NCBI GenBank assembly: GCA_026706165.1
Contig: JAPOZF010000101.1
Location: forward strand, 1 to 6,771
Direction of reading: 5' to 3'
DNA: 6,771 nucleotides
DNA from: Gemmatimonadota bacterium
Lineage (GTDB): Bacteria; Latescibacterota; UBA2968; UBA8231
Shown piece after piece: positions 1 to 5,643 of this stretch (position 1 is its first letter; each line of letters opens with the position of its first letter). Position numbers and translations under genes: made by a program. Under the pieces are notes generated by a model. The model had not been told where the DNA came from and did not search any database. It saw nothing but the letters and a program-made list of their open reading frames with translations.

Positions 1-2
1 TT

Positions 3-233
3 CTCGACCAGAACACGATCGGTCCCACCGGAGACCTCACCGAGACGAACCTGGCCCTGCAGTGGTCGACGCGAACCGACTACCAGGGGTACAAGCTGTT
101 GCTGCAGACCGGGTTCAGGCTGACGCGGGCGGCGATCGAGACGATCGAGATCCGGGAACTGGAAACGGTGAAGAGGGAGGAATCAGAAACTACGGGCACC
201 ACTTTCCTGACCATTTACGCCGGTCTGGAATGA
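3..233 (+). CDS. C-terminal end of a secreted beta-rich / outer-membrane-type protein (5' truncated)
   Basis: Only the last 76 residues lie in the window; the reading frame is open from base 3 to a TGA at 231-233. The residues alternate hydrophobic and polar in the way of transmembrane beta strands (for example LALQWS, GYKLLLQTGFRL, TFLTIYAGLE), separated by a charged, Glu-rich stretch that would be a loop. From the TGD motif at bases 27-35 onward it aligns with the C-terminus of the next gene product: 15 of the first 34 positions are identical, and so are 9 of the last 17 (SET, F.T.YA.L). The two genes are therefore paralogues in tandem. Only 16 bp separate them and there is no terminator between them, so they are probably co-transcribed. 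The frame choice is secure because of this homology. The function is unknown, and location in the outer membrane is inferred from strand pattern only. Confidence 0.85.
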   Translation, partial: LDQNTIGPTGDLTETNLALQWSTRTDYQGYKLLLQTGFRLTRAAIETIEIRELETVKREESETTGTTFLTIYAGLE

Positions 234-234
234 T

Positions 235-239
235 GGAGG
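235..239 (+). promoter_or_regulatory. Shine-Dalgarno site (GGAGG) for the 924-residue gene
   Basis: GGAGG lies right after the upstream stop codon and 10 bases before the ATG at 250. It would be 22 bases from the in-frame ATG at 262, so it favours the start at 250. The second start would give a more compact signal peptide but has no ribosome site at a suitable distance. Confidence 0.6.
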
Positions 240-249
240 CCCTGGCAGC

Positions 250-3024
250 ATGAACGAGCTCATGCCGACAATCAGACGCCGGGCAAGCCGCATCGGTTTT
301 GCCTGTCTGCTGGCCGCCCTGGCAGGTCAGCCGCAAACCGGAGAAGCGCAGCCGGAGTACGGCAACCGCCTGGGTGAGCGGGGACCCACCGGGGTGGTGT
401 TCCGGCCCTACGGCCCCGGAGTGGACACCGGGCTCCTCGACCCGATGCTGAGAAAACAGTACCTGCCGCAGGAGATTCGCCACGAGCACCGGTGGCGGAC
501 ATGGCAGACCACCAACTACGCCGTCGACTCCTTCAAGCGCTACCTGTCTCCCCGTCTGCAGGGAGAATACCACTACGACAACTTCGGGAACTACCTCACG
601 AGAGGGTGGCTGGTCTACGACTGGACCGAAGACCGCCCGAGAACCTCCGAAGGCAGCCGCATCCTCAGGACCGACAACTACGCCTCCTTCTTCTCCAACC
701 TGATCATCGCCGCCGACCAGAAGGGGCAGTACTCCTACGCGGTGACCATCGGCGACGAGATCCGAACGACCTTGACGCCGATGACCTTCCGCAAAGCCGT
801 CTTCAACGGAACCAAACTCGACTTCGCCTCGGACCGGTTGTCGATCACCGGGCTGATGTCGCGGATAAGCGCCCCAGGCTTCACGACCGACCCGAATCCG
901 GCGGCGCTCAACAACGCCGTCAACATGCAGGCGGGCAGGGCGGAGTTCAGCATCGGCGACCATGTCATCCTCGGGGGCACTTTCGTGAACGCCCACAGCA
1001 CGCGAGGAACCCTGGAAAGCTTCAAGGGCAACCCCCTGAAAGGAGCCCTGTCGACGAGCCAGGTGCAGAACCAGGTCAACACCATAACCATCAGGCTGAG
1101 CGACGATTCACCCGGTGATTCGCGGGGAGGGGCGGTGCTCCTTTTCGACGACATCGAGGTTGCGACCGCCATCGGCGGAGTCGACACCGTGCTTTCGGGC
1201 AACAGCATCGGCTTTACTCCCGACAGGGAGGGGGGGACGCTGAGGGAAGGAGTGCTGGTCGCCGACGGGAGCGAGCAGATCCTGCTGCGTTACGAGCTCG
1301 CCAAACTGGGGGAGATCATAAGCGACAGGGACCTCGTCAAGAACATCACGGCGGTCCGCTCCCGCCTCATCCTGGTCAACGACTACAAGGTCGAGGTAAC
1401 CTCCGACCGCCAGACCAACCTCGAAGGACAGCCGGTCTTTCTGACCGTGGCCCAGGCCGAGGGCAACATTCAGGACGGCTCCAACCGGCGCGAGGTCGCT
1501 TTCAACTACGGCCTGCCCACGGCCAACCAGATCTTCGGGTTCACCCTCGAGACGAATGAAATCCTCGGCTTCAGGCTGTTCACCGAGTTCGACGTCAACC
1601 ACCGGTACCGGCAGTACCCCAACAACCAGCTGCAGAAACACCAGGCGTATTCGGGGATCGAGGGAGACGAGAGCGCCTACGCCTGGATGATGAACCTGTC
1701 GAAATCGGACTACCCCTGGTATTTCCTCGCTGAAGGCTTCTACATGGACGAAGACTACAGCACGAGCTCCTACATCCTCGACGGGATCGGCAGGGTCGAC
1801 TACGAGGACGACACGCGAAGCCTGTACGATTTCGTCGACGACAACGACGACGACGACAGGCTGCCGGATCAGAAGCGGCTCTACCAGGATCCCAGGCAGG
1901 GACACCAACGGCAGAACCAGAGCCGCTCATCGGCCGGTTTCGCCGACGACGCCATCTTTCCGGGGTGGGACGAGAACGGGGATTTCGTCTCCGACTTCAA
2001 CCAGAACAGCAACCGGCTTCAGGAGAACGTCTTTCCCGACTACGACGAGCCCTTCCTGCGCTACTCCTCGGACCGTCCCGAGTTCCTGTTCGGCATCGAC
2101 CTGAACAACAACGGCTGGATCGACCGCTTCGAGAACGACGACGCACCGGACTATCCCTACAAACGGAACCAGAAGGGGTACAACCTGTTCCTGCGCCGCT
2201 ACCTGTCTCCCGAGCTGCGGCTGCAGGGGGGGCGGACGCGGCAGGAGCTGATATCCGACGACCGCAGGAACCGGACGACTTACGGGATGGTGGCCTACGA
2301 GCGGGATTTTGCGGGTGCGGGGAAGTTACGCTTCTACAACCTGCTCAAGAAAGCCGAAGACGACATCCAGGACGATCTGGTCCAGTGGGTGCAGGCTCCG
2401 GGGTCGACGGGCTCGCTGACGCCCGTAGCCGACCCCCTGGCCGCCCTCGACACCTGGATCAACACCGCCTGGCTCGGCCTGGAACGGCGTGCCAACCTGG
2501 GAATCAACTTCGCCCACAAGCTCAAATACGAAACCCTGAGACAAGGTTCGGGCGAGAGCGGGCACAAGAAGAGCACCCGCTTCCTGGGGGTCGTCAACAA
2601 GGCGGCGTACCTGATCGACGCCGGCAACCTTCAGATCAGGCCCCGGTTGAAAAGCGAGCTCCTGAGAGACAATACCCCCTATGCCCTCGGGGGGGAGGAG
2701 CGGCAGGAGTGGACCGGCACGCTCGATGTTTCGGTGCGCTTCCCCTTCCTCAACAAGAGCCACGTCGAGCTGGGGGTCGAGCAGCTGTTCTTCGAGGAGC
2801 TGATCGTCGACGACGAGGAGGTGGAGGAGGGGGAATTCACCGGCGATTTCCGCAACACCGTGCTGGCGGCCCAGGTGACCAACATCGGAGAGTACGGGGG
2901 CTACCGGTTGATAACCCAGTTCGGCTACAGCCTCAACAGGAGGAGCTTCGAAAGATCGGACCGGGAGCGGCAGTCCGAGACGGGCGGTCTGTCGTTCGCG
3001 ACGGTGTACGCCAGTCTGCGGTGA
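250..3024 (+). CDS. Large secreted, probable outer-membrane beta-barrel protein with an EF-hand-like calcium loop; family not recognised
   Basis: The 924-residue product starts with a signal peptide: a basic stretch (RRRASR), a hydrophobic core (IGFACLLAALAG), and likely cleavage near residues 34-36 (GEAQ). Most of the rest alternates aromatic/hydrophobic and polar residues like an outer-membrane barrel. Residues about 270-420 look like an inserted soluble beta domain (GGAVLLFDDIEVA, EQILLRYEL, NDYKVEVTS). Residues 528-631 are rich in Asp and Asn: D530-D540 is an acidic run, D574-D582 (DENGDFVSD) resembles a calcium loop, and D617-E628 (DLNNNGWIDRFE) fits the canonical 12-residue EF-hand loop at positions 1, 3, 5, 6, 8, 9 and 12. 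A YLSP.L.LQG-type motif occurs at residues 98-105 and again at 651-660. The acidic V853-E862 stretch is probably a loop before the last strands. The C-terminus matches the preceding gene product. I infer surface location and calcium binding; the activity is unknown. A porin, adhesin or assembly factor is possible. Confidence 0.85.
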   Translation: MNELMPTIRRRASRIGFACLLAALAGQPQTGEAQPEYGNRLGERGPTGVVFRPYGPGVDTGLLDPMLRKQYLPQEIRHEHRWRTWQTTNYAVDSFKRYLSPRLQGEYHYDNFGNYLTRGWLVYDWTEDRPRTSEGSRILRTDNYASFFSNLIIAADQKGQYSYAVTIGDEIRTTLTPMTFRKAVFNGTKLDFASDRLSITGLMSRISAPGFTTDPNPAALNNAVNMQAGRAEFSIGDHVILGGTFVNAHSTRGTLESFKGNPLKGALSTSQVQNQVNTITIRLSDDSPGDSRGGAVLLFDDIEVATAIGGVDTVLSGNSIGFTPDREGGTLREGVLVADGSEQILLRYELAKLGEIISDRDLVKNITAVRSRLILVNDYKVEVTSDRQTNLEGQPVFLTVAQAEGNIQDGSNRREVAFNYGLPTANQIFGFTLETNEILGFRLFTEFDVNHRYRQYPNNQLQKHQAYSGIEGDESAYAWMMNLSKSDYPWYFLAEGFYMDEDYSTSSYILDGIGRVDYEDDTRSLYDFVDDNDDDDRLPDQKRLYQDPRQGHQRQNQSRSSAGFADDAIFPGWDENGDFVSDFNQNSNRLQENVFPDYDEPFLRYSSDRPEFLFGIDLNNNGWIDRFENDDAPDYPYKRNQKGYNLFLRRYLSPELRLQGGRTRQELISDDRRNRTTYGMVAYERDFAGAGKLRFYNLLKKAEDDIQDDLVQWVQAPGSTGSLTPVADPLAALDTWINTAWLGLERRANLGINFAHKLKYETLRQGSGESGHKKSTRFLGVVNKAAYLIDAGNLQIRPRLKSELLRDNTPYALGGEERQEWTGTLDVSVRFPFLNKSHVELGVEQLFFEELIVDDEEVEEGEFTGDFRNTVLAAQVTNIGEYGGYRLITQFGYSLNRRSFERSDRERQSETGGLSFATVYASLR

Positions 3025-3062
3025 TTTCGAAGTCCAGAACAGATGATTCGCCGCCGGGAGGC

Positions 3063-3092
3063 TTGCCCGTTCCCCGCATGCGGTGCTATATT
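3063..3092 (+). promoter_or_regulatory. Candidate sigma70-type promoter for the HEAT-like gene
   Basis: TTGCCC (3063-3068) and TATATT (3087-3092) are separated by 18 bases and lie at the edge of the AT-rich patch. Transcription would start near 3099 and give a leader of about 240 bases. A perfect 10-bp palindrome, CCGCATGCGG (3074-3083), sits in the spacer. A second -10-like box, TATAAA (3112-3117), lies downstream but has only a poor -35. The call is by pattern only. Confidence 0.35.
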
Positions 3093-3094
3093 CC

Positions 3095-3127
3095 GATGTC
3101 TTGTAACATCTTATAAATTCTGAATTT
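3095..3127. promoter_or_regulatory. Two adjacent AT-rich inverted repeats, possible operators
   Basis: GATGT-cttgta-ACATC (3095-3110) is directly followed by AAATTC-t-GAATTT (3115-3127), a perfect 6-bp inverted repeat with one central base. Both lie just downstream of the candidate -10 box, where a repressor could act. I cannot match either to a known regulator. Confidence 0.25.
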
Positions 3128-3225
3128 GTCCAATGGCGCCGCTTTCTTCGGCGGCTCCGGCCGCGCCCGTCCCCAAGGGCGTCTGACTTTCCCTCCCGCA
3201 ACTTCACGGACCCTGGCTCCCCTGC

Positions 3226-3262
3226 CACGGCTGCGCCGGCGTTTCGCTCGCCGCGCGCCGTG
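3226..3262 (+). promoter_or_regulatory. Strong GC-rich stem-loop in the leader of the HEAT-like gene
   Basis: Bases 3226-3241 pair with 3249-3262 as three uninterrupted blocks: CACGGC/GCCGTG, GCGC/GCGC and GGCG/CGCC. Together they make 14 pairs with two single-base bulges (T3232, C3237) and a 7-base loop, TTTCGCT. No T-run follows, so it is not a standard intrinsic terminator for this strand. It stands 77 bases ahead of the start codon and would be part of the leader RNA if the promoter call is right. Confidence 0.45.
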
Positions 3263-3267
3263 ACGTC

Positions 3268-3290
3268 GGGCGGTGAGCGAACCACTGCCC
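3268..3290 (+). promoter_or_regulatory. Second leader stem-loop, 8 bp
   Basis: GGGCGGTG (3268-3275) pairs with CACTGCCC (3283-3290), with one G-U pair and the loop AGCGAAC. It begins five bases after the preceding 14-bp hairpin, so the two could stack in one structured leader. Weaker hairpins are also possible at 3137-3153 and 3163-3182. Confidence 0.4.
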
Positions 3291-3339
3291 CACCGGTTGG
3301 AAAGCGGAATCCGGCAAAAATGCAGCTGAGAGACCGGCC

Positions 3340-4476
3340 ATGATACTGGATATACGCCATTTGCAATGGCCCGAAGAGGACGAGGATCAGGCCGACGCCG
3401 TCGGAAAGGAAAAAGCCGAACCGCAGGCGCCGGAAGAACCCGATGTCCCCGAGTTAACCGGCAGCCCGGATCTGGAGGATCTTCTGAGCTCGGCATGCAG
3501 CGATGACCCCGATGAGCGGGCGGCTGCAATGGAGCAGTTGCGGGCCCTTCTTCCCAGCAGGGAAGGGACCGACTTCCTGGCCGGGATCGTCGAGGACCCG
3601 GCCGATCGGCGCCGGCTTGCCGCAGCGGAGTTGCTCGGGTTACACCGCGGTTGGCTGGCTGCCCGGTCAGGGGTGGAGCGGCTGATCCGGTGGGTCCGCA
3701 GGGAAACCGACCCCGAGGTGGGAAGCGCCCTGGTCGGGGCTCTGCGCGGCAGGAGCGAGGCGAGCGGTTTTCTCCTCCACCCCATCCCGGCCGTTGCCCG
3801 TGAGGCGGCGCGGGGATTGCGGGTCGGCAAGGAGACGGCTCCTGCCCTGGTCAAGGCCATCCTGGGCGGCTGCGACAGCGAGGTCGGGACTGTCCTGATG
3901 GAAAAGCTGAGGACGGCACCCGGCTCACTGGCCGCCAGGATCGGGGAACTGGTCGTCGAATGGGTGGGATCGGCCGGCGATGGGACGATCTCTCAATTGG
4001 TCGCCCGCCTTCCGCAGGTTGAGTTGTTCGAGCATTTCGTCGAAAAACGAGGGTTGCCCGCCTTCGATCCCCGGGCCGGCGAAGAGGCGACCGACAGACA
4101 GCGAAGGTGGTATCGACTGGCCAGGATGGTCGAGACGGGAATGCTGGAGGAGCCCTCGGCAGAGCTGGTGCGCCACCTTGTCGGGCGCTGCGCCGGTGAC
4201 GACGCCTTTGCCCGCAGACACGCTTCGTTTCTGACCGCCGCGATCGCCAACACCGGGGCGACCTTCGGCAGCGAGCTGCTCAGGGATCTCGAACGCCTGG
4301 CGATCGCGGCGAGCGAGGAGCGCCTGGTGAAAATGGCGGCGATGCTGCTCGAGCTGAAGACCCGGCTCGACAGGGGGGCGGAACCGGCCGCTGAAGAGCT
4401 GCTCGAGGGGTGGAAGGGAAGATCGCCGGCGCTCAAGCTCAAGATCTACCACATGCAGCAGGGTCTCGACCAGTAG
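3340..4476 (+). CDS. HEAT-like alpha-helical repeat protein of unknown function
   Basis: The 378-residue product has no signal peptide or membrane segment, so it should be cytoplasmic. Residues 1-10 (MILDIRHLQW) precede an acidic, Pro/Glu-rich flexible tail to about residue 46. From residue 48 it is almost all amphipathic helices in pairs with HEAT-type wording, such as DDPDERAAAMEQLRALL, DPADRRRLAAAELLGLH and SEERLVKMAAMLLELKTRL, ending in ALKLKIYHMQQGLDQ. Such solenoids usually act as protein-binding scaffolds; no catalytic motif is visible. The ATG at 3340 is the first possible start after an in-frame stop at 3274-3276, and a weak GAGAG ribosome site (3328-3332) lies seven bases before it. 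It is preceded by a long structured leader and is convergent with lptG. It may be a one-gene unit. Its partner is unknown. Confidence 0.85.
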   Translation: MILDIRHLQWPEEDEDQADAVGKEKAEPQAPEEPDVPELTGSPDLEDLLSSACSDDPDERAAAMEQLRALLPSREGTDFLAGIVEDPADRRRLAAAELLGLHRGWLAARSGVERLIRWVRRETDPEVGSALVGALRGRSEASGFLLHPIPAVAREAARGLRVGKETAPALVKAILGGCDSEVGTVLMEKLRTAPGSLAARIGELVVEWVGSAGDGTISQLVARLPQVELFEHFVEKRGLPAFDPRAGEEATDRQRRWYRLARMVETGMLEEPSAELVRHLVGRCAGDDAFARRHASFLTAAIANTGATFGSELLRDLERLAIAASEERLVKMAAMLLELKTRLDRGAEPAAEELLEGWKGRSPALKLKIYHMQQGLDQ

Positions 4477-4478
4477 CG

Positions 4479-4502
4479 ACCGGGCCAGCTCCGGCCCGGT
4501 TT
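4479..4502 (+). terminator. Intrinsic terminator after the HEAT-like gene
   Basis: ACCGGGCC (4479-4486) pairs perfectly with GGCCCGGT (4493-4500) around a 6-base loop, starting two bases after the stop codon. The T-run is only three bases (4500-4502), so efficiency may be moderate. Confidence 0.6.
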
Positions 4503-4515
4503 CCCCAGCGGTCGA

Positions 4516-4541
4516 AGCGGCCTGAACCACCCTCGGCCGCT
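4516..4541 (-). terminator. Inverted repeat between the convergent genes, possible lptFG terminator
   Basis: AGCGGCC (4516-4522) and GGCCGCT (4535-4541) form a 7-bp stem with a 12-base loop, 34 bases past the lptG stop. Read on the minus strand, the stem is followed by only TT, so termination is uncertain. A smaller hairpin (4552-4556 with 4564-4568) lies closer to lptG. Confidence 0.3.
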
Positions 4542-4575
4542 CCGGAGAAGTGCGGCATTCCGGGCCGCTTCCGAT

Positions 4576-5643
4576 TTACGAGTGCGCCCTCTTCAACAGA
4601 ACCAGGCCCATGAGTCCGAAGAGGAGATTGGCCGCCCAGGCACCCTGCCAGGGAGAGATGATCTCGTTCCAGCCGAGGGCCTGTCCCGCCTTTACGCAGG
4701 TGTAGAGCAGGAAACAGATCAGGACTCCGAGCCCGAAGCTGGCCGCGCGCCCGGAGCGCCGGGTGTTGGCCGCCAGCGGCGCCGTGACCAGGACGATTGC
4801 GAAGCAGGCGAAGGGAAAGGCGATTTTCAGGTGCAGGTCGACGAGGTGCCGGGTGGCGTCCTCGCCGTTGGCGCGGGCGCGGTCGACGTAGGATCGCAGC
4901 TCCGCGAAGTTCATCTCCTCCGGCTTTTTCTGCTGGCGTGAAAAATCGCCCGGCTCGAGGGTCAGGGTGGAAAGGGTCAGGGTGTCGAAGGCGCTGACCT
5001 CGAAGCGGTCGCCGGCCAGGGTGTAGCGGGTGCCGGCGACCGCCACCCAGCCCTTCTCCTTCCATTCGATCCGCTTGGCGGTGGCGCGCTCGACGGTTCG
5101 GTCGGCGGGACGCCTCTCCCAAAGTACCTGCTGGGCCCGTTGCCGGGTGTGGTCGTACGAACGGGCGAACACCAGCTGACCGCCGACGTCCTGAAGCAGC
5201 ACCTGCCGCCGGGACCCGTCGCTGCGGCTGTACGAACGGATGTCGTCCCGGGTCGTGTTGTAGCGGAACGTCGCCGGAGGAACGACGTACTCCGTGAACA
5301 GCATGGCGCCGAGGCTGAACAGCAAGGCGCAGGCAAGCACCGGAACCAGGATGCGTTGGAGACTGACCCCGGCCGCCTTCATCGCCGCGATCTCACCGCG
5401 GTGCGCAAACCCCGTGAGGGAGAACAGGGTGGCGAGCATTCCCGCCGCCGGAAGGATCAGCACGATCCAGTAGGGGCTCCGGAAAAGGTAGTATCTCAGG
5501 ATCTGGCCCGGCCGGGCGGCGTGGTCTATGAAGGTGTCGATGCTCTCGATCAGGTCGACGATGGCGGCGATCACCCACAGGGCGACGACGCTGATGGCGA
5601 GCCAGAGGGCGAAACGCCGCAGGATGTAGAAATCGAGAATCAC
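4576..5643 (-). CDS. lptG: LptG, LPS export ABC transporter permease
   Basis: LptG pairs with LptF as the membrane part of LptB2FG, which pulls lipopolysaccharide out of the inner membrane and passes it to the LptC/LptA bridge. The 355-residue length is normal. Three N-terminal membrane helices (about 12-32, 59-79, 98-118) precede a periplasmic beta-jellyroll domain (about 121-270), then three helices follow (about 273-295, 303-325, 332-352). The stretch E84-L95 (EIAAMKAAGVSL) after helix 2 is the coupling region that contacts the LptB ATPase in this family. The start is GTG at 5643, which overlaps the lptF stop as GTGA and suggests translational coupling. Longer open frame exists upstream, but it lies inside lptF, and family similarity begins at ILDFYILRRF. 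No strong ribosome site is seen. Confidence 0.95.
   Translation of the reverse strand: MILDFYILRRFALWLAISVVALWVIAAIVDLIESIDTFIDHAARPGQILRYYLFRSPYWIVLILPAAGMLATLFSLTGFAHRGEIAAMKAAGVSLQRILVPVLACALLFSLGAMLFTEYVVPPATFRYNTTRDDIRSYSRSDGSRRQVLLQDVGGQLVFARSYDHTRQRAQQVLWERRPADRTVERATAKRIEWKEKGWVAVAGTRYTLAGDRFEVSAFDTLTLSTLTLEPGDFSRQQKKPEEMNFAELRSYVDRARANGEDATRHLVDLHLKIAFPFACFAIVLVTAPLAANTRRSGRAASFGLGVLICFLLYTCVKAGQALGWNEIISPWQGAWAANLLFGLMGLVLLKRAHS

Larger units (their letters stand above)
3025..3339. other. Gene-free 315-bp leader/intergenic region with promoter and RNA-structure signals
   Basis: This region lies between the barrel gene and the HEAT-like gene. The frame of the HEAT-like gene is closed by a TGA at 3274-3276, so that protein cannot extend into it. 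No convincing small gene is seen. The first 100 bases include an AT-rich patch (about 3086-3130) that is unusual in this GC-rich window. The rest is GC-rich with several inverted repeats. I see no U-tract terminator for the barrel operon here. Confidence 0.6.

Noticed and set aside
1840..1860. GAC-rich run as a possible hypervariable microsatellite
   Set aside because: The pure run is only four GAC units and encodes the conserved-looking acidic segment; it is too short to expect slippage.
1965..3116. 383-codon open frame on the plus strand
   Set aside because: It is an out-of-frame shadow of the barrel gene, extremely Arg/Pro/Gly-rich. The true frame is supported by the signal peptide, the calcium loop and homology to the upstream paralogue.
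3043..3123. Possible 26-residue Cys-containing peptide (MIRRREACPFPACG...)
   Set aside because: It has no convincing ribosome site, overlaps the candidate promoter, and is of a length expected by chance.
2326..3366. 346-codon open frame on the minus strand
   Set aside because: It lies antisense to the barrel gene and the leader. Its composition (Gly/Val/Arg/Pro-rich) is what GC-rich antisense frames give, with no domain. The same applies to minus-strand frames at 190-996, 735-1208, 1108-1908 and 3925-4530.
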